23,252 bases of DNA, taken from a virus. The position numbers and the translations under genes are program-made. The stretch lies in the IMG/VR virus record IMGVR_UViG_3300003635_000025, positions 1-23,252 of that record. One strand, written 5' to 3'. Shown here piece after piece: positions 13,821-20,774 of the stretch. The stretch's first letter is position 1. Each line of letters opens with the position of its first letter. The notes under the pieces are model-generated. The model made no database searches. It saw nothing but the letters and a program-made list of their open reading frames with translations, and was not told the origin of the DNA.

Positions 13821-13822
13821 GA

Positions 13823-14686
13823 ATGGTCACTGCAAGTCTCTCCCGTGGGTCGACAGTGGTCTCATTCGAGTTGGCGCAAGAGTCTGGCAACCCCACGGTT
13901 ATCCAGACGGTTGGCAAACCCGAACAAGAGTTTAAAAAAGTCTCACGCCCCAATCCACGAGTTTCTGACCAGTTCCAGAGCCTTGACACGTTCATTCTGC
14001 GTGGTTACGTTGACGGAGACACCGCGTATAGCAAGGCGCGGCGGCTTGCAGAAGACCTTATCAAACCGTTTTCTGAGGGCGAGGAGCTCACACTTGAACT
14101 ATCCAATCTAGAGGGGTTTGATAGATACTCGGTTGCTCCCATTGGAGAATCAGTGTTAGAATTGACTTACCCACCCGGTCAACGGGATTGGGTCACTGTT
14201 GACCTAAATCTCACCAGAGTAGACAACTCGGTTGGCGGTGTCGCAACCGAAGAGTCAACGTCGTCGAGTGCATTAGCTAACGACTCGGGGAGTGTCACCA
14301 TACGCAACCCTGCCACATCCGACTCAGTGACGCTAGAAGATGGACTAACGCTTACGCGAACGGTTGGACGGCCTAACACCACCGTCATTAATGGGCCGAA
14401 TGAATCCACGTATTACGACAAAGTGCGCAGCACAGTCGACGAGTGGGGGATTGACGCTACATTAACCTCCGACACCGCACGGGCAGATTCTCAGACGCTT
14501 ATGGACATTTTGGGGTATCGAACCCAGCGCGACGGCCTTCGATTAGAGTTTGACAATAACCTCTATGGATTGAGTACATACAACGTGGCTGCATCGGGAA
14601 GCGAAGCCGGCCGTCGAATCATCAACGCCTCTGAACCCGGCATGGCACGGATTAAAAACGTGACACTCCGAACAATCACAGTATAA
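13823..14686 (+). CDS. Distal tail (Dit-like) protein (287 aa)
   Basis: Starts MVTASLSRGSTVVSFELAQE; includes a DTFILRGYVDGDTAYSKARR segment and RDWVTVDLNLTRVDN, the W-V-x-V-x-L-x-L-x-R-V strand typical of distal-tail proteins, then a second beta domain ending MARIKNVTLRTITV. Distal-tail proteins form the ring joining tube to baseplate. Two starts compete: GTG 13817 overlapping the tape-measure stop (GTGA), and ATG 13823 preceded by GGTGA; the ATG was chosen, a difference of two residues. Its stop overlaps the next start (TAATG). The family name is by order and strand pattern. Confidence 0.68.
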   Translation: MVTASLSRGSTVVSFELAQESGNPTVIQTVGKPEQEFKKVSRPNPRVSDQFQSLDTFILRGYVDGDTAYSKARRLAEDLIKPFSEGEELTLELSNLEGFDRYSVAPIGESVLELTYPPGQRDWVTVDLNLTRVDNSVGGVATEESTSSSALANDSGSVTIRNPATSDSVTLEDGLTLTRTVGRPNTTVINGPNESTYYDKVRSTVDEWGIDATLTSDTARADSQTLMDILGYRTQRDGLRLEFDNNLYGLSTYNVAASGSEAGRRIINASEPGMARIKNVTLRTITV

Positions 14687-16662
14687 TGGCAGAGTGGAGA
14701 GCGCAACTCATCGGATCAAGTCAGATTGAACCGAATCTAAACGACCTGGAAGTCACCGATTCGATTAATCGGTTCGCCAAGGCCGCCACACTCACGGTTG
14801 AGGACACCGACGGAACCGCTGCAAGTCGATACCCACGCGGGGAACGCGTTGAATTGGAATACTCAACCGATAATGGGAGCAATTGGAACCGCTGGATTGC
14901 AGTCACTCCACAGGACTTACGCGAGAAGTCTGCCCGTGGCGATATCTTAGAAGTCGAGTGTGTTGGGTATGATTTCTTCCTCAGACGAGAGGACGTCTAT
15001 GATACTTTTACGTCTGGAACCGCGTTCTCTACCGTTTTACAGGATGTCATTGAGAACTTCACGCCCGTCACGTGGAACGCTGCAAACGTCACGCTGGTCA
15101 ATGACGATACACTAAGCTCTGACTTAGAGTTCAAATCCGCCAAACCAGACCAGATCATTGACGAGATTTCGATTGCCTCAGGGAACGAAGAATACGGCGT
15201 CAATGACGACTTTGAATTTTTCTTCCGACCGAGAGAAACAGAGAACGCTCCGTCTGACATCCTTGATGGCGACTGGTTTGATTATGAGTTCCCGACAGAG
15301 GGCAAGCGGTCGGTTAATAAAGTCAGACTCTTCTACAATGAGGGGAGTAACCGAAAGTCAGTCGTTGTGGAAGACCGCGCGGCACAGCGGGATTTAAAGA
15401 ACCGACTCAACTCAGCACAGAACGTCGTACTGGGGACGAGTGCAACGTATCCATACATTACGACCGAAGAGAATGCCCAACGCAAGGCCAACCAGATACT
15501 CACAAACAGAAGTGTAATCCAGACGGGAGAGGTGACGTCATTTGGTCGGTATGGTATCTCCCCCGGTGACGTGTTCAGGCTGCAGATACCCGACAAAGAG
15601 ATTGATAGTGACTTCCGAGCGGCAGAGATAACACATCGCTGGCGGGCCGATGAAGTAGACTTGACCGTCGCTGAGCAGACCGATGGTACGTCCGACGAAC
15701 TCTTAGCGAGTCTCTCGGATGACGTCAGTCGGGTTGATGCACGGGACGCGGACCCCGACGGCGATACAACCCAATTCCTTGAGTTAACCGATGGCATTAC
15801 CGTTGACGCGTCTGCGACGGTCACACGGACGGCACTCACGGGCGGGCGGTTCACGCCTGGGTTGACACGTGATCAACCAGGGTTGAGTCGTGACGAACTC
15901 GGCTTTGAATCTGGTGGGACGACCAACCCCGAAATTCAGAGCATCGTCATTACGAGGGAAGGACTCAACCGATTTAGGGATGCGTGGCAAGGCGAATCCC
16001 CCGATACGATTAATGAATTGGCATTCGGGACGGGAACAAATAGTGCGACAATTGGCGATAGCGCCCTTGAAACGCAGATTGCAACCACAAGCGGCACTGC
16101 ATCCGCGTCCGGCAGTTTTGAGATTGCACTTACCGGCACGCTGTCGTCTGGGGGGGCGGCTGGAGGGAGTAACCTTACCGAGTTCGGCTTTTTCGATTCG
16201 AGTGGAACGCTCTTAGTCCGGGCAACGTTTGACCCAAGTCTGCATAGCTCAAACGTTGAACACTCGGTATCTTGCACGCTCACGATTGATGACGACCCAC
16301 AGAACCTGGGTGTTATCACCGAAACGGGGCAAACAGAAGTCCGGAACCAGTGGGTGGACGGGGCGGGAGACATCCCGACGACAACAGCCTATGGAACGGG
16401 GACAGCGGACGCTGCCGAAACAGACACTGCATTGGGGAACAAGATCATCGAGAAAACAGTAAGCACGACAGATGGGACAACAGGCACGTCTAACGTGGTC
16501 ACACGGCTCACCACGGCAGACGCCAATGGAAACGACATTTCCGAACTCGGGGAAGAGAACAGCGTTGATGACTTGCTTAGTCGGATTGTGATTGAGCCGA
16601 TTAGCAAAACAAGTGCGTTTGAGATCGAGACCAATCATCTGTTTGTCGCTCGGAGTGTCTGA
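14686..16662 (+). CDS. Baseplate hub (Tal-like) protein with two C-terminal repeat domains (658 aa)
   Basis: Residues 1 to about 350 look like a tail-tip hub: MAEWRAQLIGSSQIEPNLND, ATLTVEDTDGTA, LEVECVGYDFFLRRED, the AFSTVLQDVIENFTPVTWNA helix and GISPGDVFRLQIPDKEIDSD, as in gp27/Tal-type proteins. A linker with repeated PGLTRDQPGLSRDELGF follows. Two similar beta domains then follow at about 420-540 and 542-658; both open with an I-T-x-x-G-x-x-x-x-R-x-x-W helix, continue with a GTGT...ALE/ALG segment, and end in paired strands. This repeat domain is common in baseplate and fibre proteins. Probably the tail tip, perhaps receptor-facing. Divergence of the two copies suggests an old duplication. 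Confidence 0.75.
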   Translation: MAEWRAQLIGSSQIEPNLNDLEVTDSINRFAKAATLTVEDTDGTAASRYPRGERVELEYSTDNGSNWNRWIAVTPQDLREKSARGDILEVECVGYDFFLRREDVYDTFTSGTAFSTVLQDVIENFTPVTWNAANVTLVNDDTLSSDLEFKSAKPDQIIDEISIASGNEEYGVNDDFEFFFRPRETENAPSDILDGDWFDYEFPTEGKRSVNKVRLFYNEGSNRKSVVVEDRAAQRDLKNRLNSAQNVVLGTSATYPYITTEENAQRKANQILTNRSVIQTGEVTSFGRYGISPGDVFRLQIPDKEIDSDFRAAEITHRWRADEVDLTVAEQTDGTSDELLASLSDDVSRVDARDADPDGDTTQFLELTDGITVDASATVTRTALTGGRFTPGLTRDQPGLSRDELGFESGGTTNPEIQSIVITREGLNRFRDAWQGESPDTINELAFGTGTNSATIGDSALETQIATTSGTASASGSFEIALTGTLSSGGAAGGSNLTEFGFFDSSGTLLVRATFDPSLHSSNVEHSVSCTLTIDDDPQNLGVITETGQTEVRNQWVDGAGDIPTTTAYGTGTADAAETDTALGNKIIEKTVSTTDGTTGTSNVVTRLTTADANGNDISELGEENSVDDLLSRIVIEPISKTSAFEIETNHLFVARSV

Positions 16663-16670
16663 GATACGCG

Positions 16671-16682
16671 ATTATTTTTATC
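16671..16682 (+). promoter_or_regulatory. TATA-like box ATTATTTTTATC before a small-gene cluster
   Basis: Lies about 24-33 nt before ATG 16704, the archaeal TATA distance for a leaderless start. It follows the hub gene stop closely and would drive 16704-17597 and the fibre gene. It lacks the AAACC element of the other boxes. Confidence 0.5.
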
Positions 16683-16703
16683 CCGACAGTCACACAAAAT
16701 TGC

Positions 16704-17063
16704 ATGGCGATGGTAGAAGTCCTCTTAGGAATCCTCACGATTGGTGTGACTGTCGTTATCGCACTCATCTCTAGTCTGTACCGGGAGATATTGGTCAATG
16801 TCAAACCAGATGTCCAATCAATGCGTGCGGTCTTGTTTGGCGTCGCAGAGGATGACACTGACAGTGGATTAGTCCACACGGTCGACGATGTTGACGACAA
16901 GATAGAGCAAAACGCGATTGACCGGAAAGAAGAACACGAACAGGTTGACAAACGTCTCAATCGGATTCAGAACCGCGTGGATAACGTGGTTGATGCAATC
17001 AATCAGAGCGAATCCGTAACGGTGGATGTGGATGCAAACGGCCAAAACTCAACCGATGATTGA
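16704..17063 (+). CDS. Single-span membrane protein with coiled-coil domain (119 aa)
   Basis: An N-terminal hydrophobic helix (VEVLLGILTIGVTVVIALIS) follows only three residues after the start, then SLYREI, then an acidic coiled coil (VDDVDDKIEQNAIDRKEEHE to LNRIQNRVDNVVDAINQ). No cleavage site is obvious, so it is probably an anchor. Haloviruses often carry such a protein beside tail-tip or lysis genes. It could be a holin- or spanin-like lysis factor or a virion membrane-contact protein; nothing decides between them. An ATG two codons later (16710) is an alternative start. The stop overlaps the next ATG by 8 nt. Confidence 0.72.
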   Translation: MAMVEVLLGILTIGVTVVIALISSLYREILVNVKPDVQSMRAVLFGVAEDDTDSGLVHTVDDVDDKIEQNAIDRKEEHEQVDKRLNRIQNRVDNVVDAINQSESVTVDVDANGQNSTDD

Positions 17064-17340
17064 TACACTACTTAAACGGATTAAGGAAGCGGGCGCACCG
17101 ACAGAAGCAGACACAGAACGCGATGGTGCGTTTTCGTATTCTGGCGAAGTGCATGGCTTCGTTGTTGGGTTTTATCATGGGTTTGTGGATTTCAAAGACT
17201 GGGGTGGCCTCCCCGAAGGCTACGCCAAGGGGAAGAACATCGAAAAAGGGTGGTACCCGAAAGGGGGGTATATTGCAGGGGCTGTGACCCGCGTATCGTG
17301 CTATCTCTTAATAGGCTACGGAGTTAGCACGTTAGTATGA
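17056..17340 (+). CDS. Gly/aromatic-rich protein of unknown function (94 aa)
   Basis: MIDTLLKRIKEAGAPTEADT is charged and helical; the middle is rich in Gly, Phe, Tyr and Trp (GEVHGFVVGFYHGFVDFKDW, then KGWYPKGGYIAG), and the end VSCYLLIGYGVSTLV is hydrophobic and could dip into a membrane. The start ATG 17056 overlaps the upstream stop as ATGATTGA; an earlier in-frame ATG (17026) lies deep inside the upstream gene and is less likely. The stop makes an ATGA overlap with the next gene. Pairing with the membrane anchor upstream suggests the two work together. No family recognised. Confidence 0.68.
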   Translation: MIDTLLKRIKEAGAPTEADTERDGAFSYSGEVHGFVVGFYHGFVDFKDWGGLPEGYAKGKNIEKGWYPKGGYIAGAVTRVSCYLLIGYGVSTLV

Positions 17341-17597
17341 CCGACTCGATTGACGTCCGGTTCGAAAATGGGGAACCGGTTAATGCCAGGGTGCATCTCA
17401 CCATTGGCGAAGTCCCAATCACAGTCACCTATTCGTTCAGTAATGGGGACGCAACACGCACGGGGTTGGACGCACCGACAGAAAAAATCGGAAAGTCGCT
17501 GAATTTACAACAGCTAAACGCACTCATAAACGCGCTTAACCAAGCCGAAACGGACATTTCAAATTTGTCGTTTGTCACCTCAATTGTGAATAATTAA
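17337..17597 (+). CDS. Small protein of unknown function (86 aa)
   Basis: A strand-rich first half (SIDVRFENGEPVNARVHLTI and VPITVTYSFSNG) followed by a helix (LNLQQLNALINALNQAETDI). Acidic, no Cys, no membrane segment. ATGA overlap upstream; its stop is two bases before the fibre ATG at 17600, so it is the last of a coupled three-gene set leading into the fibre gene. Small proteins just before fibres are often fibre chaperones or adaptors, but this is position-based inference only. Confidence 0.68.
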   Translation: MTDSIDVRFENGEPVNARVHLTIGEVPITVTYSFSNGDATRTGLDAPTEKIGKSLNLQQLNALINALNQAETDISNLSFVTSIVNN

Positions 17598-17599
17598 CC

Positions 17600-19957
17600 A
17601 TGGCGGACGTTTTTAAACAAAGCGACACGCCAACGGTTGACCATACCTTTGTTGATGAGGACAAAGTAGCGGTTGATCTAAGCGAAAACGGGCCGTATGG
17701 GGCTCCCGACACCGTCCGTATCTACGTTGAAACCCCCTCCGGTCAACTCGTCATCAACGATACTGCAAGCGTCGTTGACGATAAAAATGGTGAGTTAGAA
17801 TATGATTTAAGCGAAAACGATACGCCAGAGGACGGGCAGTATCTCGTTGAATGGGAAGCCGATTTTGGAACCATTGACGGGCGACGAGTCAAACTCACAT
17901 CTCCCCCACAGGGATACCAAAACCTCTCCGTTGATCGGACGCTCGGAACCGTCAATGCAACCACGCTGTCTACCCGAGACCTCACATCCGATATCGATGC
18001 CGGAGGGAACGACGTCACGGGTGCGGGGCGGCTCGAAGCCGACGTGATCGCGGGCGGGATTCTGGAGGACCGCTCTTCGGGCAACCAGATCGACATCGAC
18101 TCGCTCATCACCGGCTTCGCCAGCGTCTCCAACGACGGGAGTCAAGTCTCGCCCTCTGCACCGGACCTCAACGCCGGGACGGGATTAGAGGCGGTCAACG
18201 ACGGCGACGACTCGGTTACGTTCAACGTCACGGGTGGTGGGACGGGCGGCGCGACGGACTTTTCAGACGGCACCACGTCGCTCACCGACCCGACCGAGTT
18301 GCTCTTTACGACGTCGGGCGCGGCGTCGGCGGACCTCACTGACGACGGGGACGGGACGGCCACACTCGACATCGGCGCGGCCGACACGGATACCCACATC
18401 GACGTCGACGAAGACGGTTCCGCGCTGGCGTCGGACATCCAGACGCTCAACCTCGGGAGTGGGGTGAGTGGGTCTGTCTCGGGCGATACCGTCACCGTCT
18501 CGGCGTCGGGTGGCAGCACGAGCACGACCGCGCCGACGGCCTCGCTCGTCACGTCGACCGGTGACGGCGCGACCTCAGAATACACGCTCCAGCACGACCT
18601 CGGGACGACCGCCGTCTCGGTCATTGCGGCGTCGGAGGCGGCGTCGACTGACTTCTGGGTCACCTCCCGCGCGTCAGACACGGTCACCATCAAATACCCG
18701 ACCGCCCGGCCGAGTGGCGAGGCGCTGGAGTGGATTGTCTCGGCCGGGGGCGGGAGCACCGACAACCGATACCACTGGACGGAGGCGCGGACGTCCTACG
18801 AACTGTCAAACGCCAATAGCAACACCAAGCTCATCGCGCGGGTTCCTGGCGTGCCCGGGAAGCAGTGGCGCATCTATCGCGTGTGGTTCGACCTCATTGG
18901 TTCGACCGCCTTGACGGCGGACGCCCAGCTCATCCTCCGTGACAACTCCGACGCGAGCAACGAGTTGGTCGTCGACGGCAACGGCGACCCCGACGACTTC
19001 GCGGGGTATGGCATTGTCCGGGACGACCAGAACCAACTCCCGAACACACTCCTCCTCCTCGGTCGCCGGGAGTACCCTGGCGGCGTCAACGACCAGGGTG
19101 TCCGGGAGTATACCGTCGTGCGCGGCGCGGCCATCGAGACCGCCGAGGCGACGCTGGACCCCAGCGCCGAGAACCCCATCCTCCTCGAAACCGACCTGAT
19201 GCCGCGTCGCGTCCGCTCGCAGAAGATCCACCAGCCGCCCAGCGGCGGCACGACGCTGGAAGTCGTCAGCACGGACGACGCGGACACGATGGACCTCTCC
19301 GTCGAGTCCGAGGGCGGGGGGACGACGGACACGATCACGCTCACCGGCACCACATCGGTCACAGGCTCGGAATCCTTCAGCGACATTGACGCCGCGTGGC
19401 TGTCGGCGCCGCCGGAGGGCGACGTAACGATCAAAGACGGCTCGGGCAACGTCCTGCTGGAGATCACTGGCGGGCTGACCTACAGCGACGACGACCAGCC
19501 CGTCGACGGCGACCGTGGCGTCCCGACGCTCGGGGCTGGCAGCCGCGGCAGCGCGATCGGCACCAGCTTCGAGCACTTCCTCGGCGATCGCTTCGAGCGC
19601 CCCAGCGGCGAGTCGGTCGCGCCGCGGGTCAACAGCGCGTCGTGGGCGATCGAAAACGAGATCAACACCGATTCGCTGCAGACGACGCGTGCGCCCTCGG
19701 TCGACGTTGGCAACCGGACTGCCACGGTCGATGTCGACATCGCCGGGCGCTTCATGAGCCACGACGCGATGATGGAGGCTCTGCAGAAAGTCCAGGCAAA
19801 CCTCGAACACGAACTCTCCGGCGGGACGGTCACGTTCAACAATACCGTCGACCAGAGCCCGCCCGCCCGGACGGTCGAAAACGACCAGGCCGTCGCCAGC
19901 GAGGGCATCACACTCGCCGCGTCCGGTGAGCCGGCCATCTCCCTCTCCAGTAACTGA
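17600..19957 (+). CDS. Chimeric fibre-like protein, with a tail-tube-like C-terminal domain (785 aa)
   Basis: Residues about 5-115 look like the BppU-type N-terminal domain that anchors receptor-binding proteins: DEDKVAVDLSENG, VRIYVETPSGQLVIN, NGELEYDL, DGQYLVEWEADFG. A linker with LTSDIDAGGNDVTGAGRLEA leads into Ser/Gly/Asp-rich fibre repeats. Residues about 314-384 match a haloviral fibre-tip domain (YTLQHDLGTTAVSVIAAS...LEWIVSAGGG). From about 388 a new part starts; residues about 640-785 (GVPTLGAGSRGSAIG, SWAIENEINTDS, RTATVDVDIAGRFMSHDAMM) resemble a tail tube protein. Sampled GC is 48% at 17641-17700, 57% at 17941-18000 and 73% at 18001-18060. The gene therefore switches ancestry near codon 134 and may fuse fibre and tube functions. 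Start ATG 17600 is two bases after the previous stop. Confidence 0.7.
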   Translation: MADVFKQSDTPTVDHTFVDEDKVAVDLSENGPYGAPDTVRIYVETPSGQLVINDTASVVDDKNGELEYDLSENDTPEDGQYLVEWEADFGTIDGRRVKLTSPPQGYQNLSVDRTLGTVNATTLSTRDLTSDIDAGGNDVTGAGRLEADVIAGGILEDRSSGNQIDIDSLITGFASVSNDGSQVSPSAPDLNAGTGLEAVNDGDDSVTFNVTGGGTGGATDFSDGTTSLTDPTELLFTTSGAASADLTDDGDGTATLDIGAADTDTHIDVDEDGSALASDIQTLNLGSGVSGSVSGDTVTVSASGGSTSTTAPTASLVTSTGDGATSEYTLQHDLGTTAVSVIAASEAASTDFWVTSRASDTVTIKYPTARPSGEALEWIVSAGGGSTDNRYHWTEARTSYELSNANSNTKLIARVPGVPGKQWRIYRVWFDLIGSTALTADAQLILRDNSDASNELVVDGNGDPDDFAGYGIVRDDQNQLPNTLLLLGRREYPGGVNDQGVREYTVVRGAAIETAEATLDPSAENPILLETDLMPRRVRSQKIHQPPSGGTTLEVVSTDDADTMDLSVESEGGGTTDTITLTGTTSVTGSESFSDIDAAWLSAPPEGDVTIKDGSGNVLLEITGGLTYSDDDQPVDGDRGVPTLGAGSRGSAIGTSFEHFLGDRFERPSGESVAPRVNSASWAIENEINTDSLQTTRAPSVDVGNRTATVDVDIAGRFMSHDAMMEALQKVQANLEHELSGGTVTFNNTVDQSPPARTVENDQAVASEGITLAASGEPAISLSSN
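17985..18060 (+). other. Composition breakpoint: likely recombination or assembly junction
   Basis: Counted by hand, GC per 60-base line runs 48% (17641), 53% (17821), 55% (17881), 57% (17941), 73% (18001), 68% (18241) and 75% (21001). Left of the point, CTAG occurs about a dozen times in 18 kb; by eye none occurs to the right in 5.2 kb. The step falls in the sequence for the fibre linker SDIDAGGNDVTGAGRLEAD, which looks conserved enough to serve as a shared crossover point. Confidence 0.7.
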
Positions 19958-19963
19958 TCACCG

Positions 19964-20143
19964 ATGGCACTTGATCTATACAGATACGATGCAAGTTGTG
20001 CAGACAAATCGCTATTCGTCGGATCACGCGATCCGTCGCTTGTCTGCCCGTGGTGTGGTGGCAGCGACTGTCTGAACGCCGCAGTCCACTGGACGGCTGA
20101 AACCAGTGCCGAAGTCACGGCGGAGGTGGTGAGTGATGACTGA
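19964..20143 (+). CDS. Small zinc-ribbon-like protein (59 aa)
   Basis: Translates to MALDLYRYDASCADKSLFVG, then a CPWCGGSDC knuckle near residue 28 and an acidic tail ending AEVVSDD. Cys at the start (DASC) plus CPWC and a further Cys could form a four-Cys zinc site. It lies between the tube-like domain and the second chaperone. The stop overlaps the next ATG as ATGACTGA. The first 60 bases of the gene are more AT-rich than the flanking module B genes, so it may be a separate insertion. Function unknown. Confidence 0.65.
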   Translation: MALDLYRYDASCADKSLFVGSRDPSLVCPWCGGSDCLNAAVHWTAETSAEVTAEVVSDD

Positions 20144-20522
20144 CGCAGACATCACTGCCCTCTCTCACGACCGTGACAGCGACGGCGACCTCCTGCCCGT
20201 TGAGGAGAGCGTGGAGATCCACGGCGACAGTTACGACGTGGACATCTACCCCGCGACGACGGGCCAGCGCAACGAGTGGCTGCGGCGCCTGGACAGCGCT
20301 GGCGAAGACCTCGGCGAGGAGCTGACCGCGGACCTCTTAGACGAGTTCTGCGCGGACCTGACGCCCGGCGACTTCGGCTGCGAGACGTGGGCGGACGTTC
20401 GACCGGCGGTGACGGACGCGCTCGCGAACACCATCATGGCCCGCCTCTTCGACGCCGGCGACAGCGACGAGTTCATCCAGGCGCTCCAGGCCCGCGGCGC
20501 GGGCGGGGGCGAGGGAAACTGA
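20136..20522 (+). CDS. Tail assembly chaperone G of module B (128 aa)
   Basis: An acidic protein: VEESVEIHGDSYDVDIYPAT, then TTGQRNEWLRRLDSAGEDLG, a helical DLLDEFCADLTPGDFGCETW segment and a C-terminal helix ALANTIMARLFDAGDSDEFI. The strand pair followed by T-T-G-Q-x-x-E and helices is the usual layout of tail chaperones. It ends at TGA 20520, which directly follows a GGGAAAC slippery heptamer. ATG 20136 was chosen over GTG 20133 because it makes an ATGACTGA overlap with the upstream stop. Module A has its own chaperone at 11954, so this is a second, unrelated-looking set. Confidence 0.8.
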   Translation: MTDADITALSHDRDSDGDLLPVEESVEIHGDSYDVDIYPATTGQRNEWLRRLDSAGEDLGEELTADLLDEFCADLTPGDFGCETWADVRPAVTDALANTIMARLFDAGDSDEFIQALQARGAGGGEGN

Positions 20523-20544
20523 GCGCCGCCGAGTCACAGGCGGC
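20513..20544 (+). promoter_or_regulatory. Programmed -1 ribosomal frameshift signal (GGGAAAC plus hairpin)
   Basis: GGGAAAC at 20513-20519 is phased G GGA AAC in the chaperone frame, the X XXY YYZ rule, immediately before the TGA. A 5-nt spacer (20520-20524) is followed by a 6-bp all G-C hairpin, GCCGCC (20525-20530) and GGCGGC (20539-20544), with an 8-nt loop. Phage lambda uses GGGAAAG at the same gene position. A -1 shift reads CTG AGC GCC next and joins the following frame. Confidence 0.85.
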
Positions 20545-20764
20545 TTTCGATGCGTGGCTCCATGCCGAGTGCGGGCTCTCGTTTCGGGAGGTCGCTCAAC
20601 TCACCCCCCAAGAACTCGCCCGGTTGCAGTTGGGGTGGCTCATCCGCGAACGCGACCAGTCTGGCAGCACACGCGACGGTCGCCTCACCCAGCAGAAACG
20701 ACAGCACAAACAGGGCCAGCAGGCCGCCCGCGACGAGATGTACGCCGACCTCGGCATCCACTGA
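20519..20764 (+). CDS. T part of the G-T chaperone fusion, reached by -1 frameshift (81 residues)
   Basis: This frame has no ATG, GTG or TTG near its start; the first candidates are TTG codons more than 35 residues in. It is nonetheless clearly coding: AAFDAWLHAECGLSFREVAQ, then LARLQLGWLIRERD and a basic Gln-rich helical tail. Entry by -1 slippage at 20513-20519 gives a G-T protein of about 209 residues (128 plus 81). In known siphophages G-T binds the tape measure with the T part and recruits tube protein with G. The tape measure ATG follows ten bases after this stop. Confidence 0.8.
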   Translation: MSAAESQAAFDAWLHAECGLSFREVAQLTPQELARLQLGWLIRERDQSGSTRDGRLTQQKRQHKQGQQAARDEMYADLGIH

Positions 20765-20774
20765 CTGATTGTCC

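Noticed and set aside
17026-17055. ATG 17026 as start for the gene at 17056
   Set aside because: It would add ten residues read out of frame through the end of the upstream gene; ATG 17056 forms the ATGATTGA overlap.
18806-19810. Minus-strand frame of 334 codons opposite the fibre gene
   Set aside because: Low-complexity Arg/Val/Asp composition typical of an antisense shadow; no start signal or neighbours on that strand.
20276-20518. Start of the T chaperone upstream within the G gene
   Set aside because: The upstream part of that frame is an Arg/Pro-rich shadow of G; the frameshift signal explains the T part better.
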